Assembly: GCA_900318995.1 (NCBI GenBank)
Contig: ONMR01000001.1
Coordinates: 1-64,000, forward strand
Length of the DNA stretch: 64,000 nucleotides
From: an uncultured Prevotellaceae bacterium
GTDB lineage: Bacteria; Bacteroidota; Bacteroidia; Bacteroidales; Bacteroidaceae
Reading direction: 5' to 3'
Positions within the stretch are counted from its first letter, which is position 1. Every line of letters begins with the position of its first letter. A program made the translations under genes and the position numbers. The notes under the pieces are model-generated. The model did no database searches and was not told the origin of the DNA. It saw nothing but the letters and a program-made list of their open reading frames with translations. Positions 1 to 7,161 of this stretch are shown here, in pieces.

Positions 1-10
1 ACCAACCACC

Positions 11-90
11 AGTCAACTTATAGCAGTAATAAGAATAACCAGAGTCAACTTCTATCAGGAATAAGACAATCCGAGTCAACCTTTTTTAGG
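11..90. repeat. Short imperfect direct repeat, about 2.5 copies
   Basis: A unit starting AGTCAACTT occurs at 11 and 43, followed in both by TA, CAG and AATAAGA at matching positions. A third, partial copy starting AGTCAACCT lies at 74. Spacing is 32 then 31 bases. The array may begin to the left of the window. No function is evident. Just downstream, TTGCAACGG is repeated at 101 and 112. Confidence 0.55.
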
Positions 91-126
91 GAAACGCAAT
101 TTGCAACGGAATTGCAACGGCAAAAC

Positions 127-158
127 CTTGCCGATTGATGTTTAGCAAATTACTTTTG
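127..158 (+). promoter_or_regulatory. Candidate Bacteroidota promoter for the DUF4419 gene
   Basis: TACTTTTG at 151-158 matches the -7 consensus TAnnTTTG. CTTG at 127-130 is a 3/4 match to the -33 TTTG at a spacing of 20. The start codon follows 26 bases after the -7 box. Confidence 0.5.
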
Positions 159-184
159 CCAGCAGATAAATATATTTTCCGGTT

Positions 185-2539
185 ATGAATAAAGCTATTT
201 CTCTGACCTTATTGCTTATTAATGCTTTTGCCTTTACCGCTGCACAGAAAAGTCTCACAGAAGTGATTTTCGGTGAGGATGGCGGGATAACATTCAGCGT
301 TGAGAAGGTTACGCCTCCTGAAGACTACCTGTTTGTCATGTCCGGCCGGGCAGTTGCTGAACACTGGACCGAGGAGGAGGGTAAATCTACGGATCCTGAG
401 TCTGTCATTGCTACCAGTTTTGACAGAGACAGTCTGGTGGAGATGGGCAGGAACCCTTTGTTTTCAATGATAACCGAGGCATACGCCACCCACAGGCCCA
501 TAACACTCACTCCTGATGTTGTCTGGATGGCAATAAGCCAGGCGTTGTCACATCAGATATACATGCATGCAGACCAGTATCGTGACCAGCTGGTGGACCA
601 TCAGGGAGTAAAGCAACTGATTCTGAATGTCACTGAAGATCCGTTCCGGCCAGGATTTAATTGGGATCTGCTGATGCAGCGATTCAGCGATGAAATAGCC
701 CAAAATACCAAAAGTGACATAGCCAGGACCATTGAGGCTGATTTCTCTACCACCCGCAATGTAGAAAGGACGGCATCCAGGGTTGTGCTTATGAAAACCG
801 TCAGGCCCTACTTTCAATATGTGGTGTCACGTATGATATGCGGAATTCCGCAGATAACTCTTGAAGGATCTCCTGATGACTGGCGCAAGGTCCGTCAAAA
901 GGCATCATGCCTGAAACAGTTCGGGATGGATTGGTGGTTTAAGGACCTGGACCCGATACTGGAACAGTTCATTGAGACATCAATGGGCAATATTGACCAT
1001 AATTTCTGGATGGATATGGTGGTAAGGGACCGTCCTGAGGATTTCAATCTCAAAGGAGGTTGCCTGGGCCAGCCGCCGTTGCTGGACGGCTGGTTCATCA
1101 GACTGTTCCCGTTTGATGCCGTAGGAAACAGGACTCCCGATAAGGTCCGTTACGACTATGATGTTCTACCGGGGATGGTCTCAGTTGATTTCAAGCTGCA
1201 GGAATCTGACGGCCTCAAAGTCATTAAGGAGCAGGAAATGGAGCTGTGGGCAGGTATTGTAGGTGTAAAACAGGACAGGAAGACCTTTAACCTCAAACCC
1301 CGTATAGGCTGGATGGTCCGCACGGCCACCACATCAGCCGATATAGTACAGTTGTTACAGGACCATACAGAGGAATTGTTTGACAAGAAGGAGTTGACCC
1401 TTAACGTAGTTGATGTACCCAGGGAGATAATGCAGGTTGAAGGCCTGCAGAAACTGTCACTGAATTTTAACGGTGATGTTGTGGTTCCGGAGTGGGTGGA
1501 TTCTCTAAATCTCGAGGAGTTAAGAGTCAACGGAAACCTGACCATCCCTGTAGTGAAGGACCTGAAGCGGCGTTTTCCGGGAGTTGAATTGTGGGGAGGT
1601 ATAGTTGACACCGTCTATAGTATACGTAATCTTTATGATATGTATGGCAGGTATGTAGGTGATATTGAGATATACGGCAAGCCGCGCGGAAAGGTATTGT
1701 CCTATGAGGAGAGTTGGGATTATCCCGTCCGCCAGGATTTAAAAATAGCTTTTGACAACAAGTCTCTATATCAGCAAAGATTCGTTTCGCGTATTCGTAG
1801 AGTATATTCTTTTGACAGGCAAGGGAATGAAACCAGGAGGGATGTTTACCATTCAACCTTCACCATGGACAAGGGTCTTGAATCTTATGATCAGGCCGTC
1901 AAGTTGTTCGAAGACTCAAGAAACGACGGCCATATCATGTATGTGCTAGAAAACAGCTATAAACATAACAGACTGGTAAAACAGACCATCGAAGAAATGC
2001 AGCCTGACGATAACAGTGTGTATGAGATGTTGACCGGTGAGAAGCCCAGCGGACAGATGCTTTCACATAAACTGGAAAGGGAATTCAGATATGACAAGTC
2101 CGACAGGCTCTCCTCTATCAGGATGTACAAGGCTTATGACAATGATACGCTGGCCACTGCCGTAAGTGTTGAACAGTTGCCCCAAGGTAAAGGCGGTTAC
2201 ATACTTTACTGGGACGATTGTGCGGTGGATACGGTATTATTTGACAAGGAAGGCATGCCCCTGATGGTTACAACGCATTACCAAGGTGATGAGAAATTTA
2301 TCTTCAAATATACCTATGATACTAAAGGAACTGTCACAAGAAGATTTTATGCTACAAGGAGAGACAACGCAGGATCTGAGTTCGGATATCAGGACCAGGA
2401 CTGGAGTTCCTTGGATTTCCGTGAATTTGAGTATGACCGGAAGGGGAACTGGATAAAATGCACCTGTTACAGCCGTGATTCATTCGACTCTGAACCCCGT
2501 AAGATTGCAGAGATTACCCGTAAGATTCAATACCGCTGA
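185..2539 (+). CDS. Secreted DUF4419 domain protein with YD-like C-terminal repeats
   Basis: The 784-residue product starts with a signal peptide (hydrophobic residues about 4-19, then AQKS). Residues about 65-400 resemble DUF4419, with the recognisable stretch HRPITLTPDVVWMAISQ near residue 99 and the GGWxxxFFP-like segment (DGWFIRLFPFD) near residue 303. No biochemical role is established for that family. The C-terminal third (about 490-784) carries short beta motifs of the YDxxG type (REFRYDKSDRL, YTYDTKG, FEYDRKGNWI), as in Bacteroidota cell-surface proteins with RHS/YD-like repeats. It stands alone, with its own promoter and a terminator after it. The DUF4419 assignment is good; secretion is inferred. 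Confidence 0.75.
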   Translation: MNKAISLTLLLINAFAFTAAQKSLTEVIFGEDGGITFSVEKVTPPEDYLFVMSGRAVAEHWTEEEGKSTDPESVIATSFDRDSLVEMGRNPLFSMITEAYATHRPITLTPDVVWMAISQALSHQIYMHADQYRDQLVDHQGVKQLILNVTEDPFRPGFNWDLLMQRFSDEIAQNTKSDIARTIEADFSTTRNVERTASRVVLMKTVRPYFQYVVSRMICGIPQITLEGSPDDWRKVRQKASCLKQFGMDWWFKDLDPILEQFIETSMGNIDHNFWMDMVVRDRPEDFNLKGGCLGQPPLLDGWFIRLFPFDAVGNRTPDKVRYDYDVLPGMVSVDFKLQESDGLKVIKEQEMELWAGIVGVKQDRKTFNLKPRIGWMVRTATTSADIVQLLQDHTEELFDKKELTLNVVDVPREIMQVEGLQKLSLNFNGDVVVPEWVDSLNLEELRVNGNLTIPVVKDLKRRFPGVELWGGIVDTVYSIRNLYDMYGRYVGDIEIYGKPRGKVLSYEESWDYPVRQDLKIAFDNKSLYQQRFVSRIRRVYSFDRQGNETRRDVYHSTFTMDKGLESYDQAVKLFEDSRNDGHIMYVLENSYKHNRLVKQTIEEMQPDDNSVYEMLTGEKPSGQMLSHKLEREFRYDKSDRLSSIRMYKAYDNDTLATAVSVEQLPQGKGGYILYWDDCAVDTVLFDKEGMPLMVTTHYQGDEKFIFKYTYDTKGTVTRRFYATRRDNAGSEFGYQDQDWSSLDFREFEYDRKGNWIKCTCYSRDSFDSEPRKIAEITRKIQYR

Positions 2540-2556
2540 TACTGTCATAACAAAAG

Positions 2557-2589
2557 GAACGACCGGAGTCACATCCGGTCGTTCTTATT
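2557..2589 (+). terminator. Intrinsic terminator after the DUF4419 gene
   Basis: An 11-bp perfect stem (GAACGACCGGA / TCCGGTCGTTC) closes a 6-base loop and is followed by TTATT. The T-tract is short, so termination may be incomplete. Confidence 0.7.
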
Positions 2590-2615
2590 GTCAGTTTATA
2601 TGTGAACTGTTGAAT

Positions 2616-2637
2616 ATCAATACTCGTCCTCGTTAAA
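2616..2637. repeat. Direct repeat copy A, echo of the DUF2795 gene 3' end
   Basis: 22 bases match 4578-4599 at 20 positions. Read on the minus strand, both copies end in frame as FNEDEY followed by a stop codon. Here the open frame behind it is only 19 codons long and has no start, so it looks like a gene-end fragment, not a gene. The rest of 2590-2749 shows nothing recognisable. Confidence 0.5.
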
Positions 2638-2749
2638 GATGCCAAGAAAGTTGATAGAATACTTATTATCAGCAAGTTAAGATTATGAATTATGCATCGG
2701 GCAGTGACCGGATAGCCAGACACATACTGAATCAAATCCCAACTCACTT

Positions 2750-3388
2750 TTAAATGACTTTTATCTCGGCATCAACCACGTAAAGGTCACCATCTTCATC
2801 GACTAAGACATTGCGTGGAACTATATCCCATACAATGAACGATTCGTTTGCATATTTGCCTGTAGTAGATTGCTTGCTGAATCCCAGTGCAGTCATATAA
2901 GTGTCAATCATCTCTTGATTGGCAGGATGGGCATCACTAATTCTATCTTGTTGTAGAACAGGCATAATGCTACGTCCATCATACCCCGTGAAAGCGTAAA
3001 ACTTATAAGAAGTGTTAGGGAAGATAATATTGTGGAGCAATATCTTTTCCAATAGTTTGACTATGCTCCCGCTATTAAAGAGGTTGTTGACTTTGAAGAT
3101 GGTATTGTCTGAAACGTATGTGTCATTCTCGTTCCCGCTTGGTCCGGGAACGCCTAAATCAAACATGTAGTCAATGGGGATCCAAAGATTATGAGTTTTT
3201 GCGTATTGCTCAGTAATACGTTGCTCTATTTCGAGGCAGCCTCCATTTGTTTGGCTGTCTCCAAATTCTTCTTCATGTATTCGGCAAAGTCTCTTGAGTT
3301 CATCGGCGATTCCTTGGATTTTGCGATTTTCCTCATCGTACGCTCCGTTGCCTCCTTGTGGAATTGGTTGAAGAATGTCATGACTCAT
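2750..3388 (-). CDS. Small kinase-fold protein of the polyvalent-protein type
   Basis: The 212-residue product has no signal peptide. Its C-terminal half carries a kinase-like catalytic pattern: WDIVPRNVLVDEDGDLYVVDAEIK (split here as WDIVPRNVLV then DEDGDLYVVDAEIK), which resembles a catalytic loop (D...N) followed by a metal-binding D-x-E. This fits the Ser/Thr/Tyr kinase domain described in phage and plasmid polyvalent proteins. The N-terminal 50 residues are charged and helical. No glycine-rich ATP loop is obvious. It has its own promoter and lies downstream of an exported protein on the same strand. Base composition is AT-richer than the flanking core genes. Activity is not assured. Confidence 0.6.
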   Translation of the reverse strand: MSHDILQPIPQGGNGAYDEENRKIQGIADELKRLCRIHEEEFGDSQTNGGCLEIEQRITEQYAKTHNLWIPIDYMFDLGVPGPSGNENDTYVSDNTIFKVNNLFNSGSIVKLLEKILLHNIIFPNTSYKFYAFTGYDGRSIMPVLQQDRISDAHPANQEMIDTYMTALGFSKQSTTGKYANESFIVWDIVPRNVLVDEDGDLYVVDAEIKVI

Positions 3389-3407
3389 AATCTCTTTGTT
3401 TCAGTCA

Positions 3408-3439
3408 CAAACTTACAAAAAAGAACAAGACGCGGCCAA
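3408..3439 (-). promoter_or_regulatory. Candidate promoter for the kinase-fold gene
   Basis: On the minus strand TAAGTTTG (3408-3415) matches TAnnTTTG exactly. TTGG about 20 bases upstream is a weak -33 element. The start codon follows within 20 bases. Confidence 0.45.
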
Positions 3440-3451
3440 CCTTTGAGACCA

Positions 3452-4366
3452 CTATTTATTCTGTTGCTGATATTTCTGCTGGTATTTCAATAGGGAATCT
3501 TGCCAGGAGATGTGTGCATCTCGCTCACTCAGTTCTATCTCCTCCGGCGTCAGTTTCCTGCCGTTAGGATATATGATATTGCCTTCTTCATCCTTATGAA
3601 CGCCGGGTTGCTTAAGCAGATAGGACTCGACGGTTTCTCCTTCCGGGAGCGGCATGGGTATCCCTATCAATCCAGATTCTCTCATTTCTTCTTGAGTCAA
3701 CGGACGAGAGCCTTTACCATCCATTTTTCCAATAACGACTGGAGTTTCTGTTTGCACTGGCGGCAGAAGAACCAGAGAATAATCCGGGCAAATAAACTTT
3801 ATTTCCTTATCACCATTGAAATAAACCTTTGACACTTTGGTCTTATATCTGTATTCTATATAAACGTCACCTTTGTCATCCATACTTACACCTGGCAGCT
3901 TAAGCAGAACATCGCCAACTCTATCCAACTCTGCCTGCCCAATAGGCATTGTAACAGTGTCATTCAAATGGAAATATAAATCTGATACAAATTCCGTATC
4001 AGCAACACACTTGATGTCTACTTCCTGAGAACTGGCTTGTTGCCGACTTCTGGAAACAGAATCTTTTACAGCCCAATACAACAGCCAGAATTCCACATCC
4101 TTGGTGATCATCTTCTTTTTCTCACCAAAGAATTGAGAAATATAATTTCCCTCTTCATCTTTATACACATCGTGCTTAAGCAAAAACGATTCTATTGTTT
4201 CACCTTCAGGCAGTGAGACCGGCAGAGTTATCTGTGCCACAGAATCTGCAACCGTTTTAGCACTGGCAGCAGTTGATACTGGACTATTAGGTCGTTGGGC
4301 ACTAGCTGTATTGCAGAGTGACAACAGCAAGGATGTCATTACAAATATCAGGACGCTCTTTCTCAT
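3452..4366 (-). CDS. Exported protein with three plug-like repeats
   Basis: The 304-residue product begins with a clear signal peptide (MRKSVLIFVMTSLLLSLC... ending near ASA-Q at residue 24). Three related segments follow: LPEGETIESFLLKHDVYKDE near residue 50, VGDVLLKLPGVSMDDKGDVY near 150, and LPEGETVESYLLKQPGVHKD near 238. Each resembles the LLxxLPGVxxDxxGxxxVNGK motif seen in the plug-like N-terminal part of Bacteroidota TonB-linked outer-membrane proteins, but no barrel follows. Function is unknown. The protein is probably periplasmic. It precedes the kinase-fold gene by 63 bases on the same strand. Confidence 0.6.
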   Translation of the reverse strand: MRKSVLIFVMTSLLLSLCNTASAQRPNSPVSTAASAKTVADSVAQITLPVSLPEGETIESFLLKHDVYKDEEGNYISQFFGEKKKMITKDVEFWLLYWAVKDSVSRSRQQASSQEVDIKCVADTEFVSDLYFHLNDTVTMPIGQAELDRVGDVLLKLPGVSMDDKGDVYIEYRYKTKVSKVYFNGDKEIKFICPDYSLVLLPPVQTETPVVIGKMDGKGSRPLTQEEMRESGLIGIPMPLPEGETVESYLLKQPGVHKDEEGNIIYPNGRKLTPEEIELSERDAHISWQDSLLKYQQKYQQQNK

Positions 4367-4504
4367 AACGCTACTAATTTGGTTGTCTGTTATCTAAACT
4401 GATTTATACGGAAAGAGTGTCTTGTGTTAAAAGGTTCTTTTCATAATAATGCTTAAATACAAGCACTTCTCTATTTCCTGCAAAATGGATAGTAAATGGA
4501 TAGT

Positions 4505-4532
4505 AAAAAAGCAGTGGGACTACCCACTGCTT
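4505..4532 (-). terminator. Terminator of the DUF2795 gene
   Basis: A 10-bp perfect stem (AAGCAGTGGG / CCCACTGCTT) with a 4-base loop is followed on the minus strand by a run of six T. Upstream of it, 4484-4506 holds a tandem 11-base repeat of AATGGATAGTA. The remaining sequence from 4367 to 4578 shows nothing else. Confidence 0.75.
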
Positions 4533-4577
4533 GAATCATAAAGTATTGAATATTAGTAACTTATCTCTTTATTTCCT

Positions 4578-4599
4578 ATTAATATTCGTCCTCGTTAAA
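4578..4599. repeat. Direct repeat copy B, 3' end of the DUF2795 gene
   Basis: This is the intact partner of 2616-2637 and encodes the last residues (FNEDEY) and stop of the DUF2795 protein. The two copies bracket the kinase-fold and plug-repeat genes in the same orientation. Confidence 0.5.
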
Positions 4600-4800
4600 A
4601 AAGAAGTCCTCCTTGCTGGGGTAATCGGGCCAGATGTCCTCTATGCTTTCATAAATATCTCCCTCATCCTCTATCTCCTGGAGGTTCTCGATGACCTCAA
4701 GGGGGGCTCCAGAACGGACGGCGTAATCAATAAGTTCATCCTTGGTTGCGGGCCAGGGTGCATCTTCAAGTTTTGATGCCAGTTCCAATGTCCAATACAT
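4579..4800 (-). CDS. DUF2795 family small acidic protein
   Basis: The 73-residue acidic product has no signal peptide. The order WPATKDELIDYAVRSGAP, VIENLQE, IEDIWPDYP and a terminal FFFNEDEY is the pattern of a short DUF2795 protein that is highly conserved across Bacteroidota. Its function is not known; the DUF2795 fold is a small helical domain. It has its own promoter and terminator and lies 72 bases downstream of the cobalamin adenosyltransferase stop. Confidence 0.85.
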   Translation of the reverse strand: MYWTLELASKLEDAPWPATKDELIDYAVRSGAPLEVIENLQEIEDEGDIYESIEDIWPDYPSKEDFFFNEDEY

Positions 4801-4839
4801 AGTAAAAACGGTGTTTTAAGGTTTGCTTTTATAGGGGTG

Positions 4840-4868
4840 CAAAAGTATAAAAAAATATGTAATCCAAA
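4840..4868 (-). promoter_or_regulatory. Promoter of the DUF2795 gene
   Basis: On the minus strand TACTTTTG (4840-4847) matches the -7 consensus. TTTG (4865-4868) lies 17 bases upstream, slightly closer than the usual 19-21. The predicted leader is about 35 bases. Confidence 0.55.
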
Positions 4869-4872
4869 AGTT

Positions 4873-5418
4873 CTACCATATATTTTCACTGACCCCTGCA
4901 AAAAAGTTTATCCTGCGTGCCAGTACAAACAGGTAATCTGACAGCCGGTTTATGTACTGGAGCAGTTCCGAGGGCGCTTTTGCATCTTCCGGGAGCGCCA
5001 GGACAAGACGCTCAGCGCGGCGGCATACGGTGCGGGCCACATGGGCATATGATGCGGCCTGGGTTCCGCCCGGAAGTATGAACGAGCGCTGCTCTGGCAG
5101 CCCGTCCGTAAGCGCATCTATCATATGCTCCAAACGCTCCACATCGGGTGCCAGGATCTTGCAGCTGTCCGGTAGCTGGAACGATGTGGTATCGGTGGCC
5201 AGGCAACCGCCTATGTTGAACAGTTTCTGCTGTATCCACCGGATGTTTTCGGCACTTTCGGCCTTTCCGTCCATAACGGATAGCATAAGTCCGATGAACG
5301 AGTTAAGCTCATCAATGGTTCCGTATGCGTCCAGACGCGGGTCTGTCTTGCTTACGCGCTTGCCGCCCACCAGACTGGTGGTGCCTTTATCGCCGGTGCG
5401 GGTATATATCTTGCTCAT
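4873..5418 (-). CDS. Cob(I)alamin adenosyltransferase (PduO type)
   Basis: The 181-residue protein converts cob(I)alamin and ATP to adenosylcobalamin in the cytoplasm. The N-terminus IYTRTGDKGTTSLVGGKRVSK holds the ATP-binding signature of PduO-type enzymes. LDAYGTIDELNSFIG and the later CRRAERLVLAL complete the family pattern, and full length is normal. Its start overlaps the stop of the upstream methyltransferase by 4 bases, so the two are co-translated. No other cobalamin gene is in the window, so the cofactor probably serves salvage-dependent enzymes elsewhere. Confidence 0.92.
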   Translation of the reverse strand: MSKIYTRTGDKGTTSLVGGKRVSKTDPRLDAYGTIDELNSFIGLMLSVMDGKAESAENIRWIQQKLFNIGGCLATDTTSFQLPDSCKILAPDVERLEHMIDALTDGLPEQRSFILPGGTQAASYAHVARTVCRRAERLVLALPEDAKAPSELLQYINRLSDYLFVLARRINFFAGVSENIW

Positions 5419-6071
5419 AACACGTAGTGTTGTTTGGTCATCTTGGGGTTAAAGAAGAGAAGCCCCAGCTTTTTCATCTGGAATGTCACTCCTATCCTTT
5501 CATCTTTTATAAGTTCTGCCCACCACTCCTTTTTCTGTTTCTTGCCCATATCCTCCACCACAATCACCATGTCGGGTGTGGCATAGGGCAGGATCATATC
5601 TATGACCTGACGCCAAAGCGCTGTGTGGGCTATATGAACAAACTGCGGTATGCTGCCGCCGTCCAGTATCTCCTGAACGGTTTCCAGTACATCGGCAGTA
5701 ACATATTCTATGTTGGGTATCTTCTTAAGGTTACGCCGCACCTCCTTTTCGACAGGATGTTTATAGTCAACTGTAACCACCCTGGACTGTCTGGAGACCG
5801 ATGCCAGATAACCCGTACTCACTCCGGCGCCCGTTCCAACCTCCAGTATGAACCTGGGATTGAAGCGGTTGACCAGACGGAACAGCAGCTCGTCACGGCT
5901 TTGGGGATATTGCGGAAGATATTGAGGAGCCTTCTCCCAGAAAGGATAGAGGTCCTCATATGCATAATAGGGGTGGCGCTCATTGATGACGTTTTCTATA
6001 AGGTCATATGCCCAGGGGGAGTGTACTCCGAACCCCTTTCCTGTCAGCCAGCGGTTTTCTGTAAGTTTCAT
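5415..6071 (-). CDS. Class I SAM-dependent methyltransferase
   Basis: The 218-residue cytoplasmic protein has the SAM-binding motif I LEVGTGAGVSTGYLAS at about residues 96-111, motif II VVTVDY with an acidic residue at its end, and IEYVTADV as motif III. The rest resembles O-methyltransferase-like proteins common in Bacteroidota. The substrate is unknown. It sits between the DUF3108 gene (6-base gap) and the cobalamin adenosyltransferase (4-base overlap) in one operon. That does not by itself indicate a corrinoid role. Confidence 0.8.
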   Translation of the reverse strand: MKLTENRWLTGKGFGVHSPWAYDLIENVINERHPYYAYEDLYPFWEKAPQYLPQYPQSRDELLFRLVNRFNPRFILEVGTGAGVSTGYLASVSRQSRVVTVDYKHPVEKEVRRNLKKIPNIEYVTADVLETVQEILDGGSIPQFVHIAHTALWRQVIDMILPYATPDMVIVVEDMGKKQKKEWWAELIKDERIGVTFQMKKLGLLFFNPKMTKQHYVL

Positions 6072-6077
6072 TATCTT

Positions 6078-6827
6078 TTATTTTAGCACAGCCTTGATGG
6101 ATGTCCCTGTTCCCAGTATGATATCCAGCTGTATAGGCGTGTGTTTAGAATCATTTGTCACGTAGGCCTTGACCGTTTCACGTTCCTTATCCTCCTTGTA
6201 ATCCCTGATGGAGATTACCATGCAGTTATAAGTATGGCCGTCATCAGCCTTGACTTTCCTGTTCCCGGTGTAGACCAGATATTGCTGTACCACCATGTTG
6301 CCGTTAACCATAGGCAGGGATTCAGTACGGCCGGGTTCACTGTCGGAAGTGTCAAACCCCTGAGTGAATGCTATCATGCTCATCAGATCGAATATGCGTG
6401 TGGGGCGCCACTCCGTGGAGCGTCCGGAAGTCTGTCCGGTATTCATGTCCATTGTAGTCATATTGACCACGAACTTATCCCTGTCCTTTGAAAAAACCGC
6501 GGTTTCAACGTTGTGTTTACTACCCTCGTTCACTGTTTTCCGGAAATAAAGGCTCTCTCCGTTCCGTGTGTTGAAAGATTCTATAGTGTCCCTCAGGACA
6601 AACACCTTGTCGGCGGTGGAGTTGGTGCTCATCTCCATGGCGGTACGGATGGCGGCACGGCCATTATATAGCACCTCGGTGTCATACAGATGTGCCGTTC
6701 CGGCCGATATCTTGACCGGACCTATACCCAGGTAGAGATTGAATCTGTAATCGGATGCGCTGACGTGCAGGGCTCCCAGCAGAAGGAGAGCGCAAATGGA
6801 AAGTCTTGAATGTCTGACGCCAACCAT
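6078..6827 (-). CDS. Exported DUF3108 domain protein
   Basis: The 249-residue product starts with a signal peptide (LSICALLLLGALHVSAS, cleavage near residue 25). The mature part YRFNLYLGIGPVKISAGTAHL, then the regular beta-strand pattern with VFVLRDTIESF and AYVTNDSKHTPIQLD near the end, is typical of DUF3108. This family is predicted to form a beta-rich periplasmic protein of unknown role. It is the first protein gene after tRNA-Leu on the same strand and is probably read from the tRNA promoter. Confidence 0.82.
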   Translation of the reverse strand: MVGVRHSRLSICALLLLGALHVSASDYRFNLYLGIGPVKISAGTAHLYDTEVLYNGRAAIRTAMEMSTNSTADKVFVLRDTIESFNTRNGESLYFRKTVNEGSKHNVETAVFSKDRDKFVVNMTTMDMNTGQTSGRSTEWRPTRIFDLMSMIAFTQGFDTSDSEPGRTESLPMVNGNMVVQQYLVYTGNRKVKADDGHTYNCMVISIRDYKEDKERETVKAYVTNDSKHTPIQLDIILGTGTSIKAVLK

Positions 6828-6866
6828 TTCAACGAATGTTTTTGCGTAATATCCTTATTAGAGGAG

Positions 6867-6951
6867 TGCTCGAAGCGGGACTCGAACCCGCACAGCCGAT
6901 AAAGGCCAAGGGATTTTAAGTCCCTCGTGTCTACCATTCCACCATTCGAGC
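6867..6951 (-). tRNA. tRNA-Leu (anticodon TAA)
   Basis: An 85-base class II tRNA. The acceptor stem is GCTCGAA paired with TTCGAGC with discriminator A. The anticodon stem AGGGA / TCCCT closes the loop CTTAAAA, giving TAA. A variable arm and a standard GGTTCGAGTCC T-arm are present. CCA is not encoded. Confidence 0.97.
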
Positions 6952-6958
6952 CTCTTTT

Positions 6959-6982
6959 CGAGATTATGGTGCCATAATCTCG
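6959..6982 (-). promoter_or_regulatory. Hairpin directly in front of tRNA-Leu
   Basis: A 10-bp perfect inverted repeat (CGAGATTATG / CATAATCTCG) with a 4-base loop lies 7 bases upstream of the tRNA 5' end inside the predicted leader. No T-run follows on the minus strand. It could guide 5' processing or act on elongation. Confidence 0.6.
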
Positions 6983-7014
6983 AGTAAAAGATGTGAACGG
7001 TTTTGTTCGGGGTA

Positions 7015-7046
7015 CAAAAGTACGTGGTTTTAGGGGATTAGCCAAA
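7015..7046 (-). promoter_or_regulatory. Promoter for tRNA-Leu and the downstream operon
   Basis: On the minus strand TTTG (7043-7046), a 20-base spacer and TACTTTTG (7015-7022) fit the Bacteroidota consensus at both boxes. The leader is about 60 bases and contains the 6959-6982 hairpin. The -7 box lies in the palindrome GTACAAAAGTAC. Confidence 0.75.
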
Positions 7047-7072
7047 AAAAAAGGAATTTTTAGGCATGTGAA

Positions 7073-7103
7073 TTTTAACAAGTCATAAAATATATTACAT
7101 TTG
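7073..7103 (+). promoter_or_regulatory. Promoter of the carboxylesterase gene
   Basis: TACATTTG (7096-7103) matches the -7 box exactly. TTTT (7073-7076) is a 3/4 -33 box at a spacing of 19. The start codon is about 58 bases further. The stretch 6983-7161 otherwise contains only the two divergent promoters and an A-rich run. Confidence 0.65.
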
Positions 7104-7161
7104 TGGGTCTTTACAATAGCCGCAAATTATCGCTAACTTCAAACCAATATCAACAATCATT

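Noticed and set aside
11..90. Possible CRISPR array
   Set aside because: The units are not separated by unique spacers of constant length; similarity runs through the whole 31-32-base unit, and no cas gene is near.
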